From a bacterium (GTDB taxonomy: Bacteria; Planctomycetota; Planctomycetia; Planctomycetales; Planctomycetaceae): DNA of 64,000 nucleotides. Positions 24,095-32,833 of the stretch are shown here, piece after piece (within the stretch, counting starts at the first letter, position 1; every line of letters starts with the position of its first letter). The stretch lies in NCBI GenBank assembly GCA_016125225.1, contig WGME01000025.1, positions 1-64,000 of the forward strand, given 5' to 3'. The position numbers and the translations under genes are program-made. The notes beneath the pieces were generated by a model that was not told the origin of the DNA, did not search any database, and saw nothing but the letters and a program-made list of their open reading frames with translations.

Positions 24095-25569
24095 AGAGAT
24101 GGAATGGCTCTCGAAAAGATCAGCAAAAAGTTCACCAGCCCCAATACGACTGCTGCTGTGATGCCAACAGTGGACTGAATGGCGAGGCCACGATAGTAGT
24201 CTTCGGTACGGGAGAATCTTGCATTCTGGTAATCCATTTCCTTAATCAGGTCTTCTAGCTTTTGATCCGATGCCGCGGTGTTTTGCTGTGGGCAAGGTTG
24301 TTGTGTGCGATCTTCATGGCACAGCCTCAGTTCGCCTTTTAGGTCACGGAGTTGCTCAAGAATCTCGCCAAACTTCCGTTCTACTTCTGGCGAAACTGCT
24401 ACTTCAGGTCCATCGTCGAATCGACCGCGAAGAATGTTTCCGTCCATTCCATCTGGTTGGAATCGGTTGATTCCTAGATCGCTGGGATCAAAACTGCGAG
24501 GGCCACGGCCCGCCGGTGCCACGCGAACTAACAGGTCTCTCAGGCTCTCTTCTTCAGAGTCAGCTTCGCGATACTCGACTTGAACGCGACCATCGTTGTG
24601 AATCAAGATGTCTACATCGTCGTCTCCTAGCGGATCGCTGTGATTTGGTATCCGCAAATGATCCCATTCCTTAAAGCCCTCGTCGTCACCGCGATCGGTT
24701 CGAAGCATGCGAGAGGGCGACAATCCGGCATGCATAAACCGCTCTGCCGTGACTGCTCGGGGATGTTGATGTGCGTGGCCTGCAGAAAAGATCACGTAAT
24801 CTGGCTGAACTGCCTGGATGAATGCTGTAGAACTTCCGTTGTCGGCGCCATGGTGAGCAGCGACCAGAACATCTGACTTGATGGTCACATTTGACTGATT
24901 GTCCACCATGAATCGTTCGGCTGCCAAACAGACGTCGACAGGATCATCGATGTGGCGACCAACGCTATCGCCAGTAAACAAGATTGACTTCCCGCCATAC
25001 TCAATCCGGATCACGACACTGATCGCATTTCGCTTTTCGCTGGGACTCAGATCACCGAATTCGTCCGGCGGAGTATGCCATCCCGCCACAAAGGTGACTT
25101 TTGCATCACCGAATTGGAACTCCCTGCCGAAGTCCACTGCAACATCTCGAAGATTTAGGTTTTCAGTCCCGAAATTCGCTTCAGCATTTCTAATCGCAGC
25201 ATCGGCCGCGATCCAGCTGTCGGTCGTGCGCACATCGCCTGTGTGGAGCACCGTTTTAACGGTATAAGCATCCAGAATATCGTCGATGGCAGCCAGGTGG
25301 TCCGCGTCGGAATGGCTGATCACCAGTAGATCAACTTCAGCATCCTCCGGCAGTAGGGTCTCCAGTGCATCCATCACTGTTGCGCCACCATCCTTGAAGT
25401 TTCCTCCATCAAAGATCACATAATGCCCCCCGGGTATCAGTACGACGCAGCACTCACCAGCCCCGACGTCGACAACACGGCAGAATAGGGCATTGTCTGT
25501 TGGTTCCAAGCCCCATGCGGGTGATATGACCGCGAGCAGAGACGCTAAGACAGCCAGACAACGAAACAT
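23971..25569 (-). CDS. Exported ComEC/Rec2-like metallo-beta-lactamase-fold hydrolase with C-terminal membrane anchor
   Basis: 532 residues from ATG 25569, chosen because it starts a clear signal peptide (FRCLAVLASLLAVISPAWG). Metal-binding motifs of the ComEC-type MBL fold: VISHSDADHLAAIDD (HxDxDH, about 84-98), SILFTGDS and VLVAAHHGADNGSS (about 232), then YVIFSAGHAHQHPR. A coiled-coil stretch (EVERKFGEILEQLRDLKGELRL) and a membrane span (TVGITAAVVLGLVNFLLIFS) end the protein. Stand-alone relatives are predicted nucleases or phosphodiesterases; the export signal puts the domain outside the cytoplasm. It is the second exported hydrolase in this element. The open frame before 25569 is not supported by a ribosome site. 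Confidence 0.85.
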   Translation of the reverse strand: MFRCLAVLASLLAVISPAWGLEPTDNALFCRVVDVGAGECCVVLIPGGHYVIFDGGNFKDGGATVMDALETLLPEDAEVDLLVISHSDADHLAAIDDILDAYTVKTVLHTGDVRTTDSWIAADAAIRNAEANFGTENLNLRDVAVDFGREFQFGDAKVTFVAGWHTPPDEFGDLSPSEKRNAISVVIRIEYGGKSILFTGDSVGRHIDDPVDVCLAAERFMVDNQSNVTIKSDVLVAAHHGADNGSSTAFIQAVQPDYVIFSAGHAHQHPRAVTAERFMHAGLSPSRMLRTDRGDDEGFKEWDHLRIPNHSDPLGDDDVDILIHNDGRVQVEYREADSEEESLRDLLVRVAPAGRGPRSFDPSDLGINRFQPDGMDGNILRGRFDDGPEVAVSPEVERKFGEILEQLRDLKGELRLCHEDRTQQPCPQQNTAASDQKLEDLIKEMDYQNARFSRTEDYYRGLAIQSTVGITAAVVLGLVNFLLIFSRAIPSLQPPKEKEWGGDAFLRLSEMIESGRIVIKRNGNDSGYSKPM

Positions 25570-25753
25570 AGTGGCCCCTAAATCCAGTTGAGTGGTCAAG
25601 TCTTCTTCTGAATTCCACCAAGTTACACCGCAGTCGGGACGAACCAGTAACGGAAACCATCCGGAGTTCATACAGAATTGATAACTGACCACTCAACGGA
25701 TTAGGAGAAATACTAAATCCGAGTTGTCAAAGAGCAGGGCCCGCAGGCCGATT

Positions 25754-25948
25754 TCACACCGATGGCCATTCACCCACCGCATGTTCGCGCGGGACATTAC
25801 CGCTCGTGCTGACCGTCGGGAGGTTCCATGCTTGCCGCCGTGGCCCGGCGCATCGGCTTTCGCGTTCAGTCGCTGACCATTCCGCTTGAATCTCCAGGCA
25901 CATTTGCCGGATTTCCTCGGGTGTCGGCATGTAGCAAGGATCACGCAT
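25754..25948 (-). CDS. Small hypothetical protein, PTPxxI...W family (second copy)
   Basis: 64 residues: MRDPCYMPTPEEIRQMCLEIQAEW then a basic/polar tail. The core matches that of the gene at 14937-15122. A longer frame in another phase covers the same bases, but this one has the conserved motif. It starts 16 bases after the stop of the next upstream gene, in the same direction, and begins the break between the structural block and the accessory block. Confidence 0.6.
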   Translation of the reverse strand: MRDPCYMPTPEEIRQMCLEIQAEWSATERESRCAGPRRQAWNLPTVSTSGNVPREHAVGEWPSV

Positions 25949-25964
25949 GGTTGCACCCGGAAGA

Positions 25965-26537
25965 TCATACCTTGGCGGCTTGTTTGGCTTCAGCTTGTGC
26001 GATGGCGCGTTCCACGATCGACTTGTGAGGGTGTAGCGGGTTGATCCAGGTGAAACTGGTTACAGCTCGCCACGCTGCCGTCAATCGGGTCATGCGTTGT
26101 TGTTTGCGGATCTCGGCTTCGGACGGTTCGCTATGTTCGTTCTTGATCGTTGACCGTGCAAGCACCCGCGCGGCAAGAGTTTCGGCATCGCGCAGCCACT
26201 GTGTGATAGTGTCGATGTTCTCACGACAGCCTGACACGCCCCACCGATTCATAAGATCTTTCCGCCCCGAACACTCATTGCAGACCGCTGAACCGACACC
26301 CAGATCCTGCAGAATCGCCGCTAATTCGCTGCCAGGGCCGTGGGATGGCGCTGGCGGCCTCTCTGGCAGTGGGATCGTTGCGGCCTTGGTGATGGGCTTG
26401 TGGGTGAATTGTGGTGATGGTCCGCTACGCTCCAGCGGTGGCAAACCACTACGAGCCCGAAAGGCATTCGTCTTGCCCAACGGCAGCAGCCGCCCATCTT
26501 TGGTCTGTCCTGCGATCCATTCGCTATGAAACGGCAT
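25965..26537 (-). CDS. Hypothetical phage-type protein with Cys motif
   Basis: 190 residues. GPGSELAAILQDLGVGSAVCNECSGRKDLMNRWGVSGCRENIDTITQWLRDA (about 68-120) is a compact Cys-containing module (CxxC...C) that I know from hypothetical proteins of environmental phage genomes, without assigned role. The N-terminus is Pro-rich; the C-terminus is helical and basic. Co-directional with the structural-like genes upstream. Confidence 0.55.
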   Translation of the reverse strand: MPFHSEWIAGQTKDGRLLPLGKTNAFRARSGLPPLERSGPSPQFTHKPITKAATIPLPERPPAPSHGPGSELAAILQDLGVGSAVCNECSGRKDLMNRWGVSGCRENIDTITQWLRDAETLAARVLARSTIKNEHSEPSEAEIRKQQRMTRLTAAWRAVTSFTWINPLHPHKSIVERAIAQAEAKQAAKV

Positions 26538-26546
26538 GGTGTGCCC

Positions 26547-26924
26547 TTACGTGATGTAGAACCGAACTTCGCGACCAGAGAAGCAAGGGAACAGGGCGTC
26601 ACTGTTCTGAACCGCTTGAATCAAGAACGGGTCGCAGGATGAATCCTCCAGCACCAGCGTCAACCCGCCCGGTTGCGAGGGGCAATAAAGCGTGACGATC
26701 CACAGACAGGCGCCGCCAGGTCCCATCCCGCAGTCGAGTCGCAAGGTCACCGATTCACCGAGAATGGTGCCACTGCCTTCCCACGTTCCGGCGCCACCAG
26801 TGCCGCCAGACGTCAGTCCTATCGTGAACGTGGTTTCGGGCACATCATCGACTTCGCATTCAACGGAGAGCGTCGGAGACACCGCGTTTTCGCAGCAGCA
26901 AACCATCACAACTTCACAGCACAT
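26547..26924 (-). CDS. Cysteine-rich hypothetical protein
   Basis: 125 residues, starting MCCEVVMVCCCENAV, rich in Cys, Gly, Thr and hydrophobic residues with an alternating pattern (FTIGLTSGGTGGAGTWEGSGTI) typical of beta-rich particle or spike proteins. It is part of the co-directional run 26547-33861 and is separated from its neighbours by 2 and 9 bases. A structural role is a guess. Confidence 0.55.
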   Translation of the reverse strand: MCCEVVMVCCCENAVSPTLSVECEVDDVPETTFTIGLTSGGTGGAGTWEGSGTILGESVTLRLDCGMGPGGACLWIVTLYCPSQPGGLTLVLEDSSCDPFLIQAVQNSDALFPCFSGREVRFYIT

Positions 26925-26926
26925 CG

Positions 26927-27439
26927 TTAGTTCTTCTCCTTGGGACCGCCGGTCAAGAAAATCGGCGTTTGACGAGTTCGTTGACGGGGAACTTTGTGGA
27001 CTACAAGGCAGACCTCATCGAGGTGAGCTTGCGCGACGTCGGTCATTGCTACACCGGCTTGTTGATACTGGCGTCCCAAGGTGCCACGAAAGCGAAATGA
27101 CCACCCGCGAACCTTGCTCGCATCGATTTTGCGAATGAGTTCACGATTCAGCGGTGTATCGAGCAGATCGGCCGTGGCGAGCAATCCAATGTGGTCGCAG
27201 GATAGTCTCAGCGTTCCGTTGCCAGTTCGAGCGAAGAACGATTTTCCATCGAGATCCATCGTCAACGGAATGTCGTGACCATCGGCAATCGACTTGCTGA
27301 ACGCCCCCGGAAGTATGGCGAACTGGTTTTTCGAGTCGGTGCCATACTTGCCGCCGAGAAATCGGTAGTTCCATTCGCAGCAGTAGGAACTGATCGTGCG
27401 CAGAACCTTCGGCGGGGACGGTGCGATAACTGTCGACAT
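26927..27439 (-). CDS. HK97 prohead protease-like protein
   Basis: 170 residues from ATG 27439 (MSTVIAPSPPK). The order of motifs follows the U35/S78 prohead protease family: FAILPGAFSKSIADGHDIPLTMD (about 34-56), HIGLLATADLLDTPLNRELI, then VRGWSFRF, which aligns with the G-x-S-x-x-F serine motif. The usual catalytic His after 'PL-x' is not evident (PLTMDLDG instead of a WDH/WQH box). The protein may be catalytically dead or use another His (CDHIGL). No major capsid gene follows, which is unusual for this family. Confidence 0.6.
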   Translation of the reverse strand: MSTVIAPSPPKVLRTISSYCCEWNYRFLGGKYGTDSKNQFAILPGAFSKSIADGHDIPLTMDLDGKSFFARTGNGTLRLSCDHIGLLATADLLDTPLNRELIRKIDASKVRGWSFRFRGTLGRQYQQAGVAMTDVAQAHLDEVCLVVHKVPRQRTRQTPIFLTGGPKEKN

Positions 27440-27441
27440 GG

Positions 27442-27717
27442 TTACTCCGTTTGTTGAGTTGTGAGGGATGCCGCCAACTCCGCCGCTTCGATCGGTTCGC
27501 ACATCGAGATAGCCAGGTCTGAGAACACATCCCCGAACGTGTGAAACGACTTCTGCAAGGCGTCGTAGGCTTCGCGGTGAACCGGCTGGATCATTCCCGC
27601 GGTGTCGAGGGCATGCAGGGCTTTCGCGGCGTCGATCAGTTCCCGTACCGTCTCCGCCAGTCGGTCCCGGCATTCGGTCAGTGCTGTGGCGAGTTGCTGA
27701 TAGTCGACAGGTTCCAT
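27442..27717 (-). CDS. Small helical hypothetical protein
   Basis: 91 residues, all-helical and acidic (YQQLATALTECRDRLAETVRELIDAAKALHAL). Its start shares one base with the tape-measure stop (27717), and it ends 2 bases before the next start, so it belongs to the same operon. A tail assembly helper is possible but unsupported. Confidence 0.55.
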   Translation of the reverse strand: MEPVDYQQLATALTECRDRLAETVRELIDAAKALHALDTAGMIQPVHREAYDALQKSFHTFGDVFSDLAISMCEPIEAAELAASLTTQQTE

Positions 27718-29408
27718 CAGCGACCCCCTTCCGCGTTGGCTGTGCGACTGAATCGTGGCGGCTGTGGCGGTTGTTGTGGGGTTCGCGGCTGGTCAGCCAG
27801 TTTCGTCAGAAGCCGGTTCTGTTCCGCCACCAGGCGATTCTGTTCTTGTGCCAACACCTCCATTCTGTTTGACGCATCACGTTCCTCGGCTGGCTTCTCC
27901 AGCCTCACGACTACCGGGGCAGGGGCAAGATTGCCAGGCATCCGATTCCGTTGCTCCCCACCCAGCGGGTTGGCCATGCCATCCCGTCCGTTTCTGGTGA
28001 AGCGCTGGCCAGCGCCGATATCGGCGGGACTCATGCCCAACAATTCAGCCCCGAGCATGGTTCCACGCCCCGCCCAATCGAGCGCCGTAATCCCGAGCTG
28101 GCCGATCGCGCGTTGACCGTTCGTCATAGGCACCTTATCCATGCCGAGCCGCGCTGTGTCAGTCGATGTAGCACCTGCCTGATAAGCTTCACCCCATGTC
28201 ATGGACTGCATTTCCACTCGCTTCATCTGCGCCGATTCTTGATCGATCTTCAGCCGCTGGTTGCGAGCAAATGGCGACTCCTGAAAGGTCTTAAGATTCC
28301 GCTCAAAGATGTCGGGTTGCTCAAGTTCTTTGCGGCGTTTTTCAATGAGGCCAAAGCCTTCATCGGACAGCATGAAAGACGCTGCAGGGGCGGCCTCCTC
28401 GCCGTACATCTTGGAGAGAAATTCGTTTCGCTTGGCTTCCGGCAGTCCCTTCAGTTTGGTTCGCAGAGTTCCAGCGACATCGAAGAAGCTTTTTCCGCCC
28501 TGGGTCATTGTCACATCTTCGGGAGTCAGTCCAATTCCCTGCAGGGCGTCAACACGCTCTTTGATGTTGTTCGCGGTCGATGTTCGATTGATGAACCCGG
28601 CGAGACCGGTTGCCGCCTTTTCTCCACCCATCACATCGACCAGAGAAGCGTATGCGGCCGTGGAGGTCTTCAGGTCCACCCCGAAGTTCTTGAGGGTAGA
28701 CCCCTTGCCAGCGAGGAATTTCAGGTCGTTGAACTGAATGTCTGAAGTGTCGAACAACTCGGTGAGCGTTCCACCGAATTCGCGAATGTCAGCCGCTGAC
28801 GGCTGTGCTTTTCCGAACCCCTTCAATGTCATCGACAGGGCTTTGACGGCCTGTTTCGGGTCCCCCATATCCTTGCCGACGAGATTGGTAGCGGCCGCAA
28901 GATCGAGCACAGTCCCGAGAGCTTCGCCGCTCTTGATCTCCTCTGGCTTGAAACCTGAACTGGCCAGTTGCTGCTGCAGGCCGATGCCGGTATTGAGGTC
29001 GGTAACAGGAGTCTGTTTGAGTGCCTGAACGACGGCCCCGCGTGCCTCTTTCCCGGCTTCACCGGTCAAGCCGGTTTGTACCTCAAACTTAACTGCAGAC
29101 TCGCGGTACTTCGACGCAAAGGCATCCAGGTTGCGGTTCGCCTGCAACTGGGCATTAGCAATACTGCGGACGCCACTCAGGACAATTCCGGTTGCCGCAG
29201 CCACGCCAACATATTTCGATGCCAGCGCAGACAGAGACTCAATCTGAGATTCTGTGTTTTGCTTGGCTTCGACAGCGGCCTGTCGCGAGGTCCGCCGCAT
29301 ATTCTTCAATTTGGCTTCGAGCTTGTCGTACCTTGCCTCCAACTGCGCAATGGCCCGCTCGGCATCTGTCGAGTTGCCAACGAATTTCTGAACGATTTCA
29401 TCGGCCAT
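27717..29408 (-). CDS. Phage tail tape-measure-like protein
   Basis: 563 residues from ATG 29408 with AAGGGAG ahead. An N-terminal coiled coil (DAERAIAQLEARYDKLEAKLKNMRR) leads to the tape-measure core: hydrophobic SKYVGVAAATGIVLSGVRSIANAQ, then repeated alpha-helical Ala/Gly/Lys-rich segments (LDLAAATNLVGKDMGDPKQAVKALS, FGGTLTELFDT...) and a Pro/Gln-rich C-terminus. Tape measures set tail length in siphophages. At 563 residues it is short for the family. No tail tube, baseplate or fibre gene is seen next to it. Confidence 0.75.
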   Translation of the reverse strand: MADEIVQKFVGNSTDAERAIAQLEARYDKLEAKLKNMRRTSRQAAVEAKQNTESQIESLSALASKYVGVAAATGIVLSGVRSIANAQLQANRNLDAFASKYRESAVKFEVQTGLTGEAGKEARGAVVQALKQTPVTDLNTGIGLQQQLASSGFKPEEIKSGEALGTVLDLAAATNLVGKDMGDPKQAVKALSMTLKGFGKAQPSAADIREFGGTLTELFDTSDIQFNDLKFLAGKGSTLKNFGVDLKTSTAAYASLVDVMGGEKAATGLAGFINRTSTANNIKERVDALQGIGLTPEDVTMTQGGKSFFDVAGTLRTKLKGLPEAKRNEFLSKMYGEEAAPAASFMLSDEGFGLIEKRRKELEQPDIFERNLKTFQESPFARNQRLKIDQESAQMKRVEMQSMTWGEAYQAGATSTDTARLGMDKVPMTNGQRAIGQLGITALDWAGRGTMLGAELLGMSPADIGAGQRFTRNGRDGMANPLGGEQRNRMPGNLAPAPVVVRLEKPAEERDASNRMEVLAQEQNRLVAEQNRLLTKLADQPRTPQQPPQPPRFSRTANAEGGR

Positions 29409-29526
29409 TTTCACTCCCTTCAATCAGTCTGGAGAAACAGGCGTCAGGCTGGATCGGACCAACAGCCAACCACCGGCCTACACCGCGGAAGCGATCTGTC
29501 GATTGTCTTCGTCTTCGGTGAATGGA

Positions 29527-30108
29527 TCACTCGTCGGTGGACTCCTGCCGTAGGCGAATGCCGCGGCGACATTTCGGGCAGTAGGCCCCAAGCGGTTTGT
29601 TGCCCCTTGGGGGGTCTTGGTCCAGCCATCGAGAACCGTTTCGCACCCGCTTACAAGTCATGCAGATTGCCGACTGCCGAAAGTTCGCGGGACCGAATTC
29701 GTAAAACTCGGGATACGTGCCAATGGCATCAAGCAGTTCGTTCCACAAGGCCAAACCGACCGCAGCAAGTGCTAGGTTCTCGTCGCCGCCGAGGTCTTCA
29801 ACCAGCGCAAGAATTGCCGCCCGGTTTTTGGCGATCGTTTCGCTGTTAAAGTTCTCCGCGATGCACAGTAGCTGCTCAAGCTGGTCGTCATCCATCTCCG
29901 GTAATTTGGCGGGGCCACGGGCAAACGACACAACATCACGAGCGTCATAGGTGCCGTCAGTATGGCGCGGGATCTCGGGATGATCTCGCAAGGTGCGAGG
30001 GGACACTCCGGCCAGCCAGGCCGCTGCTGGTTGGCTCAATCGCTCCAGGACCGCGATCTCGGCCGCTGGTCCCGTATTCGCCTCAGTTGCTGATTTTACT
30101 TTTGGCAT
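29527..30108 (-). CDS. HTH plus zinc-ribbon protein, possibly small-terminase-like
   Basis: 193 residues. N-terminal HTH-like stretch (LSQPAAAWLAGVSPRTLRDHPEIPRHTDGTYDARDVVSFARG), an acidic helical middle, and a C-terminal zinc ribbon (CMTCKRVRNGSRW...LGAYCPKC). The N-terminal DNA-binding part is like that of small terminase subunits and other phage adaptors, but the zinc ribbon is not typical. It lies between the helicase operon and the tape measure. The function is not established. Confidence 0.5.
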   Translation of the reverse strand: MPKVKSATEANTGPAAEIAVLERLSQPAAAWLAGVSPRTLRDHPEIPRHTDGTYDARDVVSFARGPAKLPEMDDDQLEQLLCIAENFNSETIAKNRAAILALVEDLGGDENLALAAVGLALWNELLDAIGTYPEFYEFGPANFRQSAICMTCKRVRNGSRWLDQDPPRGNKPLGAYCPKCRRGIRLRQESTDE

Positions 30109-30248
30109 GAAACTGGCCTCATGGGGGAGGGGAAGTGGTGGAGAAACGTCCGAGAAAAAATTGATATCGCCGACTTCGGCGCGATGCGGGACCCGCGCTA
30201 GCCCCCGCCCGGCCCGGGAGGACCCGAGATTTTCACCTCAGGCCACCA

Positions 30249-30431
30249 TCACCCCGGCCCCGCCCGTCGCTGCCGATATCCCGCGCCGATCCAGTTGAGC
30301 CACAATCGAAACTGACCATTCGCCATCCGCGCCAGCAGTTGACGGCATGTCACGCACCGTAGGATGCCAGGGCGTGGACCAGGTTCTGTCTGGGTTCCCC
30401 GGCAGTGTGGGCATCGAGGTGGTTCGCTCAT
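30249..30431 (-). CDS. Small zinc-ribbon protein coupled to DnaB
   Basis: 60 residues from ATG 30431, which overlaps the helicase stop (ATGA). RCPHCRGTQTEPGPRPGILRCVTCRQLLARM has two CxxC pairs. Small zinc ribbons often accompany phage replication genes. A longer upstream start in the same frame would lie inside dnaB and is less likely. Confidence 0.7.
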   Translation of the reverse strand: MSEPPRCPHCRGTQTEPGPRPGILRCVTCRQLLARMANGQFRLWLNWIGAGYRQRRAGPG

Positions 30432-31741
30432 TGGTACTGGTCTCCCGCATGGTCGACGTATTTGGCGAATGCCGGCTTCCAATCGAGACGAACTGTTCCC
30501 GTGGGACCGTTACGATTCTTCGCGACGATGATCTCCGCGTGATCGTCGGTAGCTTGGGGATCGTCTTTCCCCGGGCGATGCACGAACATCACGACATCGG
30601 CGTCCTGTTCGATCGCCCCGGATTCCCGCAGGTCCGAGAGTCGCGGTCGCTTGCCTTCACGCAATTCGGCCTGTCGGTTGAGCTGGCTCACCAGAATGAT
30701 TGAGATGCCCAACTGCATGGCGAGCAGCTTCAGCGAACGGCTGATACCTGAGACCTGCTGTTCCCGAACGACGCGTTTGTCTCGCGGTTCGATCAGTTGC
30801 AGATAATCGATGATCACGACTTTGACACCACGTCGGCGCACTTGCGTTCGGATCGTCGCACACAAGCCGCTTTCATCCCGGCAGGCGTCATCGGTGAACA
30901 ACGGCAACCGTGCCAGATGGTTCGCCGCATCCACGGCCCGATCGGTTTCGTGTTTGTCACACTCTCCTCGCATCAGACGCGACAGTGGCACCGAGCCCGC
31001 GATCGACAGCAACCGTGATGTGATCTCGGGACGGGGTTGTTCATAGCTGATGAACAGCACCGGGACACCGAGTTCCGCGATCCTGGGAGCCATCGAGAAG
31101 CCGAGCGCCGATTTTCCGACCGATGGCCTTGCTGCCAACACGGTCACCATGCCCAACGGGATGCCGCCCGCCTGCTGATCGATCGCATGAAAACCACTAC
31201 CCACCGTCTGCTGCAGTCCCTTGCGGGCGCTGATCGCTGCCAAGGCATCGACCAACGATTCTGCGATCGGTTGCGGTTCATCGCTCTGCTGATCTTCGAT
31301 CAGTTTGTGCAGGTCGACTTCGGCGCTCGCCAAGGCATCGGGCGTATCGATGCCGGGATTCCGTAGGCTTTCGAGTAGCTTTTCTGCCGTCTGCTGTGCG
31401 GTTCGGCGTCGGAACTTGTCGACCACAATTTCGGCGTAATGTTTCGCATTGCGGGCATGCGGGACAGTCTCCTGCAATTCGAGCACTTTGCCAGCACCTT
31501 CGACCGCCTTGCACACGCCGCGGCGTTCCAGCTCTTCGGCCATCGTCACGGTGTCGGTCGGCCTGTCGTGCTCGTGCATGTCGATCGCGATGCGGAAAAT
31601 CTGCTGATGTTCAATCGCGAACAGGTGCGTCGGCTTGACGATCGGCAGAACTTCATCCATCGCCGCCGGACTCAAGAGCACAGAGCCGAGCAAGGCGCGT
31701 TCAGCGTGCAGGTCGACCGTGGTGGCTTCGGGCTTACTCAT
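30428..31741 (-). CDS. dnaB: Replicative DNA helicase (DnaB family)
   Basis: 437 residues, full length. N-terminal DnaB domain (ERALLGSVLLSPAAMDEVLPIV), helicase core with Walker A AARPSVGKSALG (about 213), VLFISYEQP, Walker B VIIDYLQLIEP (about 325), ILVSQLNRQAELREGKRP and LRESGAIEQDADVVMFVHRP, ending in the usual EIIVAKNRNGPTGTVRL. It unwinds DNA at element replication forks. The start at 31741 overlaps the initiator gene stop; 31747 is an alternative. The chromosome will have its own dnaB, so this is the element copy. Confidence 0.9.
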   Translation of the reverse strand: MSKPEATTVDLHAERALLGSVLLSPAAMDEVLPIVKPTHLFAIEHQQIFRIAIDMHEHDRPTDTVTMAEELERRGVCKAVEGAGKVLELQETVPHARNAKHYAEIVVDKFRRRTAQQTAEKLLESLRNPGIDTPDALASAEVDLHKLIEDQQSDEPQPIAESLVDALAAISARKGLQQTVGSGFHAIDQQAGGIPLGMVTVLAARPSVGKSALGFSMAPRIAELGVPVLFISYEQPRPEITSRLLSIAGSVPLSRLMRGECDKHETDRAVDAANHLARLPLFTDDACRDESGLCATIRTQVRRRGVKVVIIDYLQLIEPRDKRVVREQQVSGISRSLKLLAMQLGISIILVSQLNRQAELREGKRPRLSDLRESGAIEQDADVVMFVHRPGKDDPQATDDHAEIIVAKNRNGPTGTVRLDWKPAFAKYVDHAGDQYQ

Positions 31742-32636
31742 CGTCATCACACTCCGCATCGTCGATGCCTGGGATTGTGCTGATGGCCAACTTGTTGCTG
31801 AGTTGATTCACCAGCCCCGGCAGATGGCTCGTGTCATGTTCCTGCAAGCGACGTTTGCCGGTGGCAAGGTCGCCATCGGAGAGCATTTCCCATCGTTGGT
31901 TTCGCATGCAGGCTTCGAAGAATCCCGGCCCATCAGACCGCAACGCCCCTTCGGCAGTGGCCAGGGTGCGCAGGCGGGTCTCGTGGTGGTCGGGATCGAG
32001 GCGAAGTTTCTTCGATCGGGTTTTGAGCCAGGCCAGGACCGTCGGCGTGTCTCGCAGTTCGGTCTTGCTGAGTTTCTTCGAACGCTTCGGCCTGGGCTTG
32101 TCGGCTGGTGCGCGCTGGACGGGTGGCTGCTCTGGTGTTTGATCTTCATCCGCGTCACCCCCCGTGGGGGGTAGGGGGGTATTAGAATCAGGATTCAGGT
32201 AATCAGGATTCAGGGCGTTATGGAACGGTGGGTTAACTGTTAAAGCACTGTTGACCAACTGTGGGGCACCAGTGATGTAACCGTGTTTGCCCCGTTGATG
32301 GACCGTGAATTGACCTTGCTCATCCGGGAGTTCACTGTCTTTTTCCGTGCCATGCGGCGTCTGGTGTTTCACAAAGTTTGACACCCGGATGACACTGACA
32401 CCTTCAGCGACGTAACGCTTGATGAAGCCTTGGGTTTCGAGGTCTGACAATGCCTGTTCGATGTCGATTTCATCGAATGGTAGCAACTCCAGTTTGATCC
32501 GCTTTGGACGGTCTTCGAGGCGTCCCTCGCGATCGGCCAAACACCACAACCCGATGAACAGCAAGCGCGTGGCCGCGGGCAGTTCTGCCAGCAGTTCATT
32601 CCGGAAAAACGCGGGCTTGATGTTGCGCGCTCGCAT
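31734..32636 (-). CDS. Phage replication initiator (O-like / replisome organiser)
   Basis: 300 residues from ATG 32636, which shares a base with the upstream stop (TGATG). The N-terminal winged-helix part (MRARNIKPAFFRNELLAELPAATRLLFIGLWCLADREGRLEDRP, then DLETQGFIKRYVAEGVSVIRVSNFVKHQTPHGTEK) is the standard start of phage replication initiator proteins. The C-terminal part is basic (KPRPKRSKKLSKTEL) and may recruit the helicase, whose gene follows with an overlap. This and dnaB form the replication pair of the element. Confidence 0.8.
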   Translation of the reverse strand: MRARNIKPAFFRNELLAELPAATRLLFIGLWCLADREGRLEDRPKRIKLELLPFDEIDIEQALSDLETQGFIKRYVAEGVSVIRVSNFVKHQTPHGTEKDSELPDEQGQFTVHQRGKHGYITGAPQLVNSALTVNPPFHNALNPDYLNPDSNTPLPPTGGDADEDQTPEQPPVQRAPADKPRPKRSKKLSKTELRDTPTVLAWLKTRSKKLRLDPDHHETRLRTLATAEGALRSDGPGFFEACMRNQRWEMLSDGDLATGKRRLQEHDTSHLPGLVNQLSNKLAISTIPGIDDAECDDDE

Positions 32637-32833
32637 CAGCATCCCCCCGAGCGTGCGAGGATGCGCCTCACGACGATGTCGATGATCTCCCCAATTCGGA
32701 CGGGCTCGCGGTCGGTGCGATCTAGCTGCATGCGAGTTCGTGCTCGCTCTGTCGCATCGCGCAATGCTTTGCGATCTGCGAGCGTCAGAGTCTGTCGGGA
32801 GCTTGCCCGCTTCCGTCTGGTCGACTGGATCAT
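32636..32833 (-). CDS. Small basic hypothetical protein
   Basis: 65 residues from ATG 32833 (MIQSTRRKRASS), overlapping both neighbours (ATGA upstream, TGATG downstream). Very basic N-terminus, then a helix (LADRKALRDATERARTRM). Probably a replication accessory or DNA-binding protein by position only. Confidence 0.6.
   Translation of the reverse strand: MIQSTRRKRASSRQTLTLADRKALRDATERARTRMQLDRTDREPVRIGEIIDIVVRRILARSGGC

Noticed and set aside
27951-28745. Plus-strand frame of 264 codons over the tape-measure gene
   Set aside because: Shadow of a long, well supported minus-strand gene.
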